Assembly (NCBI RefSeq): GCF_003347515.1
Contig: NZ_QEII01000313.1
Location: 28,913 to 92,912 of the forward strand
Origin: Rhodoferax ferrireducens
GTDB lineage: Bacteria; Pseudomonadota; Gammaproteobacteria; Burkholderiales; Burkholderiaceae_C
Reading direction: 5' to 3'
Length of the DNA: 64,000 bases
Below the pieces are notes generated by a model. It saw nothing but the letters and a program-made list of their open reading frames with translations. It was not told where the DNA came from and did not search any database. A program made the translations under genes and the position numbers. Within the stretch, counting starts at the first letter, position 1. Every line of letters starts with the position of its first letter. Shown piece after piece: positions 52,843 to 62,211 of this stretch.

Positions 52843-54653
52843 CAGCCCTGCGCCTCCTGATCGCGACGTTCAGCTTTGTCGAGAATGGCCTTGATCAGCA
52901 ACACCTTTTCCACCGAGTCACCCAGTTGCAGATGAATCTCGTCGATAAGCGTGTCTGGATTTTCGTCGCCCTGCTCAAACCGTGCGCGCAAGCCGTCGAG
53001 GATCGCCTGCGCGTGACCGCCGATGGTTTCACGTTTGCCAAAGGTGCTCATAGTGATCTTGTTAATCGAGGCGCCCAGCGTGTTGTAGTCCGGGTGGCTG
53101 ATGCTGACAGCGCCGCTGGCCTTGTCCTTTTCGAACACCAGTACCTTGTCTGGTTTGCTGTCCGAGATCAGGAATGGCGAGTGCGTGGTGATCAGCATCT
53201 CCTGGCTGACTCCTTCGCGCCCTTGCAAACAGGTATTCAAACGGGTGATGAAACTGGCGCGCCAGTCGGGGTTGAAGTGCGTTTCCGGCTCATCAAACAG
53301 GAACAGGCTGTTGGTGTCACGAAATAGCAGGCAAAGGCCCAGGCTGTGCAGCAGCTGGTGCTCTCCATCGGACAGGCCCTTGAGCATAATCGGCTGAGCT
53401 AGCCCCCGCTTGCTGAAACGAACGAACTTGAAACGCATCACACACTCGTCAGACGCCAAGATCGGCACCGTTTTGCTCACATAGTGACTGTCAGATCGAT
53501 ACAAATCTGCCTTGAGGGTATCGCTTACCGTGTAGAGATTCAGCGTCAGCAGCACCTGGAAGGTTTGAAACAGCGCACGGGGGTTGCGGTCAAAACTCTC
53601 TTGAAAAGCCTGCCGGGTCGCATCATTGACCCAATAGTCCAGCACCAGAGTGTCGGTCGCCTCATCGTGAAACTCCAGCGTGGCGCAGCGTCGCAACGCA
53701 TCTAGGGCGCGCGAAGAGGTTTTCAGCCTGTCAGGGTCATGCTCCTCCAGCAGGTTCAGCACATTCAGGCGATAGCGCCCCGTCTCTTCGTCCAAAGACA
53801 CCACCGGACGATTTGCTTGGAACGCTTCCTCAGTCGAAAGGCTGGCGCGCTCGATCGGCGCCATGAAGGGGCGCGCCTGCACCTCATCAAGCAGAACGCT
53901 TCGGCGAAGCACGATGCGAAATTCCTTCAGTGCCTCAATGCCAATGTCTTGAGTGAATGCCTCCAGCCGCCCGCCCTCGGCAAAGAGCAGGTTGCACAGC
54001 AGAATGGCCTGACTGAAACCGCTGTCGAGGTAGGCGAGGCGAGTTTCAGGGCGGCCAGGGTAAGCCTGGCTATCGCGCAGACTGGTCCAGTACTCGTCGA
54101 ACTGCACAAAGCGCATCTTGAAGAACGGCAGGCTCAGAATCTCGTTCTCGCCGGACGAGTAGCCCAGCACGTACTCCGGCAACAGGAACTCCCGGTGCTG
54201 CTCTGTGCATAGTCCTCCATCGACCAAGCCGTCGACACGCGAGCCAAAACCCTCGGGGTTCAGCCAGAACATCTGCGGCGAGCCATCCAGCTTCTTCTCC
54301 ACACGAACGTGCGCATACCGCAAGGCATCTTGCAAGGACTGAAACGGCAGAAAGATCAGGTACTCCAACTCAAATGCACGCGGCGCGCCCAGGTCGTCCA
54401 GCTCAGCCAAAGCCTCGGGCAAAAAGCTACGCCGCACACGCTGCACCTCCAATTGGTAGAAGATGGCCGCCAGTGCCTCCAGCAGGTTCGACTTACCGCT
54501 GCCATTGGGGCCGGCGCAGACGAAGGGCGCGAACGCTGTGGGCTGCCCCAGTTCCTCCTGGAGTGCCCATTCAGTACGGAAGTGGTGCTCAAATCCACAT
54601 GGCAGGCTGCGAAAACCTGCCGGGTCGGTGATCTTCAGGCGTAGCAGCTTCAT
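52842..54653 (-). CDS. AAA ATPase of a restriction-associated AAA/HNH pair (PtuA-like)
   Basis: 603 aa. OLD/Rad50-like ATPase: Walker A AGPNGSGKSN (48-57), a long central region, an ABC-like signature KGLSDGEHQLLHSLGLCLLF, Walker B LFLFDEPETHFNPDWRA and a switch-His in LITTHSPFLISD. It lies 4 bp after hsdS and overlaps the HNH gene. I recall such proteins being annotated as restriction-system-associated AAA family ATPases. It may sense phage DNA or restriction intermediates and release the HNH nuclease; that is inference. Confidence 0.88.
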   Translation of the reverse strand: MKLLRLKITDPAGFRSLPCGFEHHFRTEWALQEELGQPTAFAPFVCAGPNGSGKSNLLEALAAIFYQLEVQRVRRSFLPEALAELDDLGAPRAFELEYLIFLPFQSLQDALRYAHVRVEKKLDGSPQMFWLNPEGFGSRVDGLVDGGLCTEQHREFLLPEYVLGYSSGENEILSLPFFKMRFVQFDEYWTSLRDSQAYPGRPETRLAYLDSGFSQAILLCNLLFAEGGRLEAFTQDIGIEALKEFRIVLRRSVLLDEVQARPFMAPIERASLSTEEAFQANRPVVSLDEETGRYRLNVLNLLEEHDPDRLKTSSRALDALRRCATLEFHDEATDTLVLDYWVNDATRQAFQESFDRNPRALFQTFQVLLTLNLYTVSDTLKADLYRSDSHYVSKTVPILASDECVMRFKFVRFSKRGLAQPIMLKGLSDGEHQLLHSLGLCLLFRDTNSLFLFDEPETHFNPDWRASFITRLNTCLQGREGVSQEMLITTHSPFLISDSKPDKVLVFEKDKASGAVSISHPDYNTLGASINKITMSTFGKRETIGGHAQAILDGLRARFEQGDENPDTLIDEIHLQLGDSVEKVLLIKAILDKAERRDQEAQG

Positions 54654-54656
54654 TGC

Positions 54657-56282
54657 CTACCAAGTGCCCCATTCGGCCGACTGACTCGTGAGCGCGACCC
54701 GATTGCGGTCGTCATCAAAGGTTTGAAGCAGCTCGCCAGCGTCAAGAGCCTTGAAGACCAACGCCTTCAGCACGTCGTAATCTGCCAACGACAGCATAGG
54801 AGATTCGTCCTCTTCTTCCTCTACCTCCGCGTGCAAAGGAGCTGTTTGCAGGGCCTGCCAAGCATCTTCCAGCATCTGGGCAGAGCGCAGGCCGGTAGCT
54901 GGCGGAGTGTTCGCAAGGTACCGCCGGAACCACTGGGCCAACAACACGTCGCGAGCTAGCGGCTCTGCCGATTGCACCAACTGGCGGACAAGCTCCGTCG
55001 GTGTTATCACCTCGGCGCTCGGCATTGGCGCGTCAACGGGCATTGGTTGCGTGACCTCTTTGGGTAGTGAGACGCGCAACAAATCCAGCTCGCCTTTGAA
55101 CGCATTCTGGCTCAGCACGCCATAAAGGACTTCTAGGTCAGCGAGGCTTTTTTGATAGCGAGATTTCAGCTGATCGACGCGCGCATGTATTTCGGCAAAA
55201 CGGTTTTGCAGGCCAATCGGTGGGCGCTTGATCTTGGTCTCTTTGATGATGCCCAGGTTGAGGCCGCTCATGATTGCCCCTCGATTCTTGCTGGCGAACT
55301 GGGTTAAAACAAACGGGCTGGAGTGAATGGAATAGGACAAAAACAGCGGGTTGGCAACTTCTCGATTCAACGTAATTGCAGCAAGATGCTTGGTATTGAT
55401 GGCGACAGGAATATCGTCAGGGATTACCGCCGAACGACCGATGGTTCCCATGATGGTGACAATCACGTCGCCCGAAAAGATTCGATAGCTCTGGAGCTCC
55501 TGATACTTCTCGTTGGAAATGAAGCGGCGTTCGCCCCAGGCAAATCGATTCTGTACAGCGTTGTCTATGCCTAGCACCGCTACATCGCCTTCTGAGGTGA
55601 ACTCACTGTGCAGCAAATTGGAGCCGAATGGCCCCGTTCGCATCGCGCCTTTGTGCTTGGCCGCCAGCTCACGAATTTCTACCAGTGGCCAAATTTCATA
55701 GTCGGGGCTCGTCGGCCCAAACATCTCCAGAAACACGCTCTTGAGCAGATCATCGAGTTGTTGCAGGTGTTGTTTGCGCTGGGCGAGCAGCCCTTCCACC
55801 TTGCCGAGCAGATGGGCAATGCGGATTTGGTCGTTGAGGGTTGGGAGGGGGATTTCGTGACTTTCAATCCATTTTGAACTTAGGTTTAGCTGAGCAACGC
55901 CATTTGAGTTTTTAATAGCCTCACGCTCAAAATTATCCGAATTTAAATACTGGAATAAATACTTTTCATTTATTTCTTCAGATGACGGACGAATTAGCCC
56001 CACTCGTTGATTTAAAACGGCTGGCAGGTGTTGAGGTTGAATTACCCCAACGCGACCAACGTTACCCGTCAAAGAAATGAGAATATCGCCTGTGCCAAGT
56101 TTGAAGCCATTTGCTTTGTCAGCTATTTCCTGCGGGATAAATTTTGGAGCATTGTCTACAACAAGCCCTTTTTGAACGTTAGTAATGCGCATGACACGAT
56201 AGCCATGGCTAACATAATCGTCGCTCTTGAAGGCAAATCCATTCGATACCTTACAAAGGCTTGATAGTTTCTCCTTCCTCAT
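54657..56282 (-). CDS. hsdS: Type I restriction-modification specificity subunit S, with C-terminal extension
   Basis: 541 aa, longer than the usual 400-460. TRD1 about 1-165; a conserved helix LLAQRKQHLQQLDDLLKSVFLEMFG (about 170-195); TRD2 about 200-375; second conserved helix RVDQLKSRYQKSLADLEVLYGVLSQNAFKGEL. After this comes an extra 130-140 residues (VRQLVQSAEPLARDVLLAQWF..., acidic EEEEDES, ADYDVLKALVFKALDAGEL) that HsdS does not normally have. TRD1 is coded by strikingly AT-rich DNA (about 55860-56270), a sign of TRD exchange. It overlaps hsdM by 4 bp. It sets the DNA target of the whole complex. Confidence 0.92.
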   Translation of the reverse strand: MRKEKLSSLCKVSNGFAFKSDDYVSHGYRVMRITNVQKGLVVDNAPKFIPQEIADKANGFKLGTGDILISLTGNVGRVGVIQPQHLPAVLNQRVGLIRPSSEEINEKYLFQYLNSDNFEREAIKNSNGVAQLNLSSKWIESHEIPLPTLNDQIRIAHLLGKVEGLLAQRKQHLQQLDDLLKSVFLEMFGPTSPDYEIWPLVEIRELAAKHKGAMRTGPFGSNLLHSEFTSEGDVAVLGIDNAVQNRFAWGERRFISNEKYQELQSYRIFSGDVIVTIMGTIGRSAVIPDDIPVAINTKHLAAITLNREVANPLFLSYSIHSSPFVLTQFASKNRGAIMSGLNLGIIKETKIKRPPIGLQNRFAEIHARVDQLKSRYQKSLADLEVLYGVLSQNAFKGELDLLRVSLPKEVTQPMPVDAPMPSAEVITPTELVRQLVQSAEPLARDVLLAQWFRRYLANTPPATGLRSAQMLEDAWQALQTAPLHAEVEEEEDESPMLSLADYDVLKALVFKALDAGELLQTFDDDRNRVALTSQSAEWGTW

Positions 56283-57985
56283 CCGATTAACTCTCTCAGC
56301 TCCAGCAACTCGCGCACGATGCCGCTCCGCACCTTGACCAATTCCACCTCGTCCACATCACCCACCTCGGCCTGAATCAACCGATCCAGAATCACGCCCG
56401 GCGCGTCGTAGTGCACTTCTTCAAACACATCGGTTTTATAGCGGGAGATCGAGAGGTCGTAGTTGTTCTTTTCATCCGCGATCTCGGTGCGCGGCACCAT
56501 GAAGTACTTGGCGGTGCGGTCGGTGTCGGTGGCCGGGTTGCGGGCGTGATACATGGCGATGATGTCTTGCAAATCGCCGTTGCCGTCCTGCTTGCTGCGT
56601 TTGTCGTCCAGCGAATAACCGTCGGCGGCCATCTCGTAGAACCAGACGTTTTCGGTGGCGGGTTGAGTCATCTTGTCTTTCGCCCCCCAGACCTTGGTGA
56701 ACAGCAGGATGGCGGTGCTGACGCCGGCATAGGGTTTGAACACGCCGCTGGGCAGAGTTACCACGGCTTTCAGGTCGCAACGCTCCACCAGCAACTGGCG
56801 CAGTGTCTTGAACGCGCCGCCGGAACCAAACAGCACGCCTTGCGGCACGATGACGCAGGCGGTGCCGCCTTTTTTGAGCAGACGGTAAATGTTTTCAACA
56901 AACAGCAGTTCGGTCTTGGTGGTGCCAAGTTGCAGGTTTTCGTTGATGTCGCCCTTATCGATGCTGCCGGTAAAGGGCGGGTTGGCCATCACGATGTTGT
57001 ATTCCGCTTCCTCGGTGTAGCTCTTGGAGAGGGTGTCTTTGTAGTCGATGTGGGGCTCGTCGATGCCGTGCATCATCAGGTTCATCAGGCCGAGGCGCAC
57101 CATGGTGGCGTCTATGTCATATCCCCACAATGAACTGGAAAGAATGGCCTGGGCTTTTTCGGTGAGTGCCGCAGCGACCGAGGTGCGCACGAAGCCGTCT
57201 TCATCGGGCGTGAGGTTCGTTGTGCCCGCCTTGATGGCGAGTTGCGTGACGATGTACTGGTACGCCCCGAGCAAGAAGCCGCCGGAGCCGCAGGCCGGAT
57301 CGGCAATTTTGTGGCCCAGTTGCGGCTGCACCAAATCGGCCATCAGCTTGATGATGTGGCGCGGGGTGCGGAACTGGCCGTTTTTGCCAGCGGTGGCAAT
57401 CTCGGACAGCAGCATTTCATACACATCGCCCTGGATGTCCTGGAAGGCCTGGCCATTCTCCCGCGAGTCGCGTTCCATCACCTCGAAAATTTCGTCGATG
57501 GTTTTCACCGCTTCCACCAGCAGTGCTGGTTTGGGGATGATGAATACCGCGTTCTTCATGTGATGGGTGAAATTGGACTCGGCGCCGTTCAGGTCTTTGA
57601 GGAACGGGAACACCTTGCCCTGCACATGCTGCAACATGTCTTCGGCCTGCATGTGCTTGAATTCGCTCCAGCGCAATGTGCGCTTTTCGATTTCGTACAT
57701 CCTGGCGTCGGCGTGGCGTTTGTCGGTTTCTTTCTGGGTGTCGTCTTCCCTCGCTTTGGCGCGATACTCGGGCGGAATCCATTTGCCTTCAAACTTGGAC
57801 GTGTACTTTTCGCCCGTGAATTCGGCATCGGCCTGTTTTTTCTGATCCAGCTCATCCAGCCGCTTCATGAAAAGCAGGTAGGTGATCTGCTCGATGGCGG
57901 TGAGCGGGTTGCTGATGCCACCGCTCCAGAATTTGTTCCAGAGTTGGTCGATCTTGTTTTTGAGTTCGGGGTTGTTTTGCAGCAT
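56279..57985 (-). CDS. hsdM: Type I restriction-modification DNA methyltransferase subunit M
   Basis: 568 aa. N-terminal HsdM helical domain (NKIDQLWNKFWSGGISNPLTAIEQITYLLFMKRLDE), then an N6-adenine methyltransferase fold with SAM motif ADPACGSGGFLLGAY and catalytic NPPF in IVMANPPFTGS. Coiled C-terminal tail for HsdS contact. It methylates adenines to protect host DNA and, with HsdS, guides HsdR. Confidence 0.97.
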   Translation of the reverse strand: MLQNNPELKNKIDQLWNKFWSGGISNPLTAIEQITYLLFMKRLDELDQKKQADAEFTGEKYTSKFEGKWIPPEYRAKAREDDTQKETDKRHADARMYEIEKRTLRWSEFKHMQAEDMLQHVQGKVFPFLKDLNGAESNFTHHMKNAVFIIPKPALLVEAVKTIDEIFEVMERDSRENGQAFQDIQGDVYEMLLSEIATAGKNGQFRTPRHIIKLMADLVQPQLGHKIADPACGSGGFLLGAYQYIVTQLAIKAGTTNLTPDEDGFVRTSVAAALTEKAQAILSSSLWGYDIDATMVRLGLMNLMMHGIDEPHIDYKDTLSKSYTEEAEYNIVMANPPFTGSIDKGDINENLQLGTTKTELLFVENIYRLLKKGGTACVIVPQGVLFGSGGAFKTLRQLLVERCDLKAVVTLPSGVFKPYAGVSTAILLFTKVWGAKDKMTQPATENVWFYEMAADGYSLDDKRSKQDGNGDLQDIIAMYHARNPATDTDRTAKYFMVPRTEIADEKNNYDLSISRYKTDVFEEVHYDAPGVILDRLIQAEVGDVDEVELVKVRSGIVRELLELRELIG

Positions 57986-58008
57986 GGTGATGGTCTTTAG
58001 CTCTCGGC

Positions 58009-58872
58009 TTATTCTTCGTTTTTCGGTGCAGGCAGTGCTCCCGACTGTTGGACGAGCTTCTTTTCCTCGGCTTTGACCCGCCGCTCCAGCTTCTTGATGT
58101 CTTCTTCGGGCGGGAGTTGTTCCGGCTTGATGCCTCGCTGGCCCAGCATGTCGCGCACGCTCTCGTTGTTTTGCACGTGCTCTCGGATGATGGCCTGTTC
58201 TCCCAGCAGGTCATCGTGGCCGACGTTGTGATTGGTAATTTCGGTCGCCAGGTTCTTGGCGGCAATGGTCAGCGTAGGCAGAAAGTCGGCCAGAGGGCGG
58301 GTCTTGGTGATGCCAAAACGGTCTTTCATCGCCTGGGTGGTATGACCACCGAAGAGCGCGGCATCTCCCCTGGAGCGGATACGTCCGAATCCGGCATCGT
58401 CGACGCCGCGTTCGTAAATATTCTGCGAAAGCGCTTTTTCCGACTCGCGCAGGCGCTCGCGGGCATCCAGCCGGGCCTGCAGGCGCATGCGATCTTCGAT
58501 CAGTTCCTGCTTGCGCGTCTGGATGGCAAAGTAGCTTTGGGCAAAGGCGATGGGTTCCTTGCGCGGGTCGCCGTTCTGGGCGATGAGGTAACAGGCATAA
58601 CGGGTGAGCATGAAATCGTCTACGGGCCGTTGCCCCCCCTTGCCGATCTCGATCATTTTCGTGACGCCACGAAAATGATCCCCCGCCGCGTATCCCGTTG
58701 TTTCGCATGATTCGATAGCGCGCTTGATGGCGGTCTGGAAGTTTTCCCAGCGGGCATAGCCAAGCGGCTCCATCAGATCGCGGGCAAACCAGAATTCGAC
58801 GCCTTCCTCTGGGCTGGTATGGCTTAACGCATCGAAATGGCTTTTCATCAGTTGTATGGCTTTTGATTCCAT
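58009..58872 (-). CDS. dinD: DNA-damage-inducible protein D (DinD), BRO-N-type
   Basis: 287 aa from ATG 58872. The BRO-N-like domain EFWFARDLMEPLGYARWENFQTAIKRAIESC, then GDHFRGVTKMIEIGKGGQRPVDDFMLTRYACYLIAQNGDPRK and FAQSYFAIQTRKQELIEDRM match E. coli DinD throughout. DinD binds and inhibits RecA filaments in vitro. It lies between hsdR and hsdM (23 and 34 bp gaps) on the same strand, and its place inside type I loci has been seen often for DinD/RhuM-type genes. A role in handling RecA or repair after restriction breaks is inferred. Confidence 0.9.
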   Translation of the reverse strand: MESKAIQLMKSHFDALSHTSPEEGVEFWFARDLMEPLGYARWENFQTAIKRAIESCETTGYAAGDHFRGVTKMIEIGKGGQRPVDDFMLTRYACYLIAQNGDPRKEPIAFAQSYFAIQTRKQELIEDRMRLQARLDARERLRESEKALSQNIYERGVDDAGFGRIRSRGDAALFGGHTTQAMKDRFGITKTRPLADFLPTLTIAAKNLATEITNHNVGHDDLLGEQAIIREHVQNNESVRDMLGQRGIKPEQLPPEEDIKKLERRVKAEEKKLVQQSGALPAPKNEE

Positions 58873-58906
58873 GGTGCTCCCTTGTCTTTTCTGTTTTGTT
58901 CCGTTA

Positions 58907-61705
58907 TTACGCGGCCAAGCGTTCGGTGAGTTGCAGGATTTCATTGATTTCAGCCGGGCTGAAAACGCCGCGTATGCCCTGCGGATGGATGACCGTAAAG
59001 GGCGTGTTGATGAGGTCTCGTTTTTCCACCTTTTCGCGCTCGACAATGAAATTTTTCAGCAAGCCGAGAAACTCCAACTGGCGACCGTTAAGGGTGGTGT
59101 GCGCGCGGATGAATCGATCAAAGGCAGCGCTGACGGTATCGGGAAAGCTTTGCAGTACCTCGATGCCGAGAATGTGACGGATAAACTGGATGAAATGCGC
59201 TTTGCGGTTTTTGTAGACCTGGCGCAGCAGGGCTTCAGTGATGTGAGGGTGCTCTTCATGCAGCAACTCTGCCAGTTCGTTGGCTTCGTCGGGCGTGACC
59301 TTTTCCCCACCCTTGATTTTCTGCAGCACGGTGTTGTGCTCGGTCAGCTCTACGATCAACGCCTCGACCATTTCACGGTAACGGCTGACACTCACGGCCT
59401 CGTGCTGCGGGCCGAATTCCACCCATTCTTTCTTGTGAAGTTCATCCGCCAGATCAAGATGCATTTGGTCTTGGCCGGTGGTTGGTTCGCGAAACTTCAT
59501 CAGTGGACCGAGTTTTGCCGCGAGCTCGTCGAAGGTGTCTTCGTCGGCCTTGGCCCAATAGTGCGTGGTTTGCGCCGCTCGGATCAGCGCCTCTTCCTGT
59601 TTCACAAAGCTGACTGACAGTGGCAGCTCGCTGATTTGCTCCACGATACCTTCCTTGAGGGTGTCGGCTTGTTCCTTGTCTTCATTGAGCAGGGCGAGGG
59701 AGTATTCCAGCAGGTCACGTTCAAACCGCATGGCTTTGAAGTCGGATTCAGAAACGGTGCGGAACAGCGGCTTGATTTCGGCGCGCAGGAATTCGAGTTT
59801 CTGGTGCGTGAGGCTGATCCAGAAGTCTTCTTCTTCCAGCCGCGCTAATGCTGCTGCAGCCTCCTTGATCACCACGGATTCTTTGGGGAGCGTGGCAATC
59901 TGCAGGCGGAGCTTGGCGATTTCACGCGCGGCGATATCGGCATGACCGCTGTCGTTGGCCTTCTCGATCTTGTCGAGCCGAAGGCCTACCAGACGCACGG
60001 GCAGCGGCAATTGCGGCTTTAGCTCTTTGCCCTTGGGGTTCAGCTTGAAGTAATCGAAGTTGTCCCAGCAATCGAGAATCAAGAACACGTCCTTGTCGGT
60101 GCACCAGGGCTTGGGTTTGCTGGTTTCTAGCAAGCGAGTGCCGCGCCCGACCATCTGCCAGAACTTGGTGTAGGAATAGACCGGCTTGGCGAACACGAGG
60201 TTGACGATTTCGCGCACATCGATACCGGTGTCGAGCATGTCGACGCTGATGGCAACGCGCGGCATATCATTGTTGGTGAATTGATCGAGCAGGCCGCCTT
60301 TACCATAGACGCGCGGATCGTCAGATACGAGCACTTTGGCCAACTCGCCTTTGTGTTGCGGGTAGAGCTTGTCGAAAATTTCTTCCATCCGCCGGGCGTG
60401 CGCCTTGGTGGCGCAGAAGAAGATGGTCTTGCCGGGCAACACACCGTTGGCGTCCTTGATGGATTCCTCCATGAACTCCCTGACAATCAAGGCATTGGTG
60501 CCCTTGTTGATCACCTGCTTTTCCAACTGCGAGCCTTCGAAATTGATTTCTTCAACCTCTTTGCCTTGCAGGATCAGCTTTTTCTGATCGTCCAATGAGA
60601 TGGTGCGCTTGCTGATGCCCTCCATCTGGAACTTGGTCTGAATTTTCATGACCTGAAAATTGCAGAGGTAAGGTGGCACGTTGTTCACGGCCTCTTCATA
60701 GGTGTAGGCAAAGGTCGGCAGGCCATCTTCGCAATGGAAGAGCCGGAAGGTGTTGTGATCGATGATGTCCGTAGGCGTGGCCGTCAGACCCAGCGTGATG
60801 GCTTTGAAATAGTCCAGCACTTCACCGTAAGTGTTGTAGATAGAGCGATGGCTTTCATCGACCACGATGAAATCAAAAAAATGGGGCGAGAGGCCCTGGG
60901 ACTCCCCGCGAATGATGTTGAGCATCGTCGGGTAGGTGGCAACGTAGATGCGACGGTCTTTGGCAATCAGCTTTTCGCCAACATTGGGCCAGCGCGGTTC
61001 GTTGGGCAGATGCTCTTTGAAGGCGGTCAGCGCCTGCTCGCGCAGTGCGATACGGTCCACCAGGAACAGGATTTTCTCGGCATGGCCAGCGCGCATCAAT
61101 GCATCCGCCATGGCAATACAGGTGCGGGTTTTGCCAGTGCCGGTGGCCATGACTAGCAAAAAATCGCGCTTCTGTTGTTCGATGCCTTCCAGTACCGCAC
61201 GAATGGCGCGAATCTGGTAGTCACGCCCGGCAATCGACGTGTTGATGAACTCTTGGGTAAGCGGCTTGCGGTTGCGACGGATGTAGGCGAAGCGCTCCAA
61301 ATCATCTCTCGTCGGGAAACCAACGACCTTGCGCGGCGGGTAGCTTCCCAGGTCCCAGAAATGTGTTTCGAGTCCGTTGGTGTAGAAGCAGAATGGCAAC
61401 TCGCCGCCGAGTTGAGTCTGAATGTTGTAGCAATATTGTTTGGCCTGCTCGCGGCCAATGGCGGCGTCCTGGCTGGACTTCTTGGCCTCAACAACGGCGA
61501 GGGGTTTGCGATCCTTGCCCAGCAACACGTAATCACTGAATTGGTGGCCTTCGTAGGGTGTGCGGGGCTCCGCAACACCTGGTGGCAACGCGGTCAGAAT
61601 GTCGAATTCTTCGATAACCTGCGTGGGGTCTTTGACATTCCAGCCGGACTGCGCGAGATGCTGGTCAATGAGCTCTGAACGGGTTTGTGCCTCGGTTTTG
61701 CTCAT
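58907..61705 (-). CDS. hsdR: Type I restriction enzyme endonuclease subunit R (EcoEI-like)
   Basis: 932 aa. N-terminal PD-(D/E)xK nuclease (about 30-140: FSDYVLLGKDRKPLAVVEAKKSS with Asp and Glu-x-Lys), superfamily 2 translocase: Walker A MATGTGKTRT, DEAD-type VVDESHRS, TATP, and motif VI QMVGRGTRL. C-terminal helical domain for contact with the methylase. It cuts unmodified DNA after translocation. Starts inside the stop of the small HTH gene (4-bp overlap). All three restriction subunits look intact. Confidence 0.97.
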   Translation of the reverse strand: MSKTEAQTRSELIDQHLAQSGWNVKDPTQVIEEFDILTALPPGVAEPRTPYEGHQFSDYVLLGKDRKPLAVVEAKKSSQDAAIGREQAKQYCYNIQTQLGGELPFCFYTNGLETHFWDLGSYPPRKVVGFPTRDDLERFAYIRRNRKPLTQEFINTSIAGRDYQIRAIRAVLEGIEQQKRDFLLVMATGTGKTRTCIAMADALMRAGHAEKILFLVDRIALREQALTAFKEHLPNEPRWPNVGEKLIAKDRRIYVATYPTMLNIIRGESQGLSPHFFDFIVVDESHRSIYNTYGEVLDYFKAITLGLTATPTDIIDHNTFRLFHCEDGLPTFAYTYEEAVNNVPPYLCNFQVMKIQTKFQMEGISKRTISLDDQKKLILQGKEVEEINFEGSQLEKQVINKGTNALIVREFMEESIKDANGVLPGKTIFFCATKAHARRMEEIFDKLYPQHKGELAKVLVSDDPRVYGKGGLLDQFTNNDMPRVAISVDMLDTGIDVREIVNLVFAKPVYSYTKFWQMVGRGTRLLETSKPKPWCTDKDVFLILDCWDNFDYFKLNPKGKELKPQLPLPVRLVGLRLDKIEKANDSGHADIAAREIAKLRLQIATLPKESVVIKEAAAALARLEEEDFWISLTHQKLEFLRAEIKPLFRTVSESDFKAMRFERDLLEYSLALLNEDKEQADTLKEGIVEQISELPLSVSFVKQEEALIRAAQTTHYWAKADEDTFDELAAKLGPLMKFREPTTGQDQMHLDLADELHKKEWVEFGPQHEAVSVSRYREMVEALIVELTEHNTVLQKIKGGEKVTPDEANELAELLHEEHPHITEALLRQVYKNRKAHFIQFIRHILGIEVLQSFPDTVSAAFDRFIRAHTTLNGRQLEFLGLLKNFIVEREKVEKRDLINTPFTVIHPQGIRGVFSPAEINEILQLTERLAA

Positions 61706-61935
61706 GCTTTATCTGCCTCTGGCTCAGCTGCGTGATCCACGCTTTTGCGTTCAGAATCTTCATCCGCGCCACCCACACGCACCCACTCATCAACTTCGGA
61801 CAACTGGAATTTCCACAATCGCCCGATCTTGTGCGCAGGCAGGCCCTTGCGCTCGCGCCAGCGATAGACGGTGTCTTTCACCACGCCCAAGTGCTGAGCA
61901 ACTTGTTCGGCTGTGACCCACGGTTCGGTGTTCAT
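61702..61935 (-). CDS. Small helix-turn-helix regulator (excisionase/AlpA-type fold)
   Basis: 77 aa: WVTAEQVAQHLGVVKDTVYRWRERKGLPAHKIGRLWKFQLSEVDEWVRVGG, the MerR-like winged HTH of the excisionase family, then a charged Ser/Asp/Glu tail. It is the first gene of the defence operon and overlaps hsdR. It may act as the operon's control protein, delaying restriction until methylation is in place, or be a leftover excisionase from integration of the island. Confidence 0.85.
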   Translation of the reverse strand: MNTEPWVTAEQVAQHLGVVKDTVYRWRERKGLPAHKIGRLWKFQLSEVDEWVRVGGADEDSERKSVDHAAEPEADKA

Positions 61936-62211
61936 GGCATTGGCACTCAGGCAGTGACCTTTATAGTCGTCTTAAATCGTTGAAAGTCTAACAGGGTCGT
62001 GACTTAATGATCATAAGTAGTAATGAGGCAGTCGAGGATTGGTTCGACACCCATACGCGTCGCACAGGAGCCGCGCAGGGGATGAAGCATTGTGTAAGTG
62101 GCCCATGTCCGCAGTCTGCAATTGATGCTGCAAATGACAGCCCCATCTCGCAGTGGCCGACTGCTTTGGGTCTTTGGTCGGCCCGGTGGGGAATTGCGAC
62201 CCCCGCAAGAG
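61936..62211. other. 276-bp gap between the defence island and creC
   Basis: It holds the promoter of the defence operon on the minus strand (a TATAAA-like -10 at 61960-61965 in complement) and, on the other half, GC-rich sequence without gene. Short frames on both strands (62007-62321, 61988-62215) carry no recognisable product. This gap is the likely right junction of the island. Confidence 0.4.

Noticed and set aside
61936..61990. CACT...AGTG palindrome as a control-protein box for the defence operon
   Set aside because: Only 4-bp arms and a single copy; kept out of the feature list.
62030..62075. tRNA-like string GGTTCGA in the gap before creC
   Set aside because: No paired acceptor, D or anticodon arms could be built around it.
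51328..62165. GGCCACTGCG (left) and its complement (right) as island end repeats
   Set aside because: Only 10 bp, in inverted rather than direct orientation; too short in GC-rich DNA to call attachment sites.
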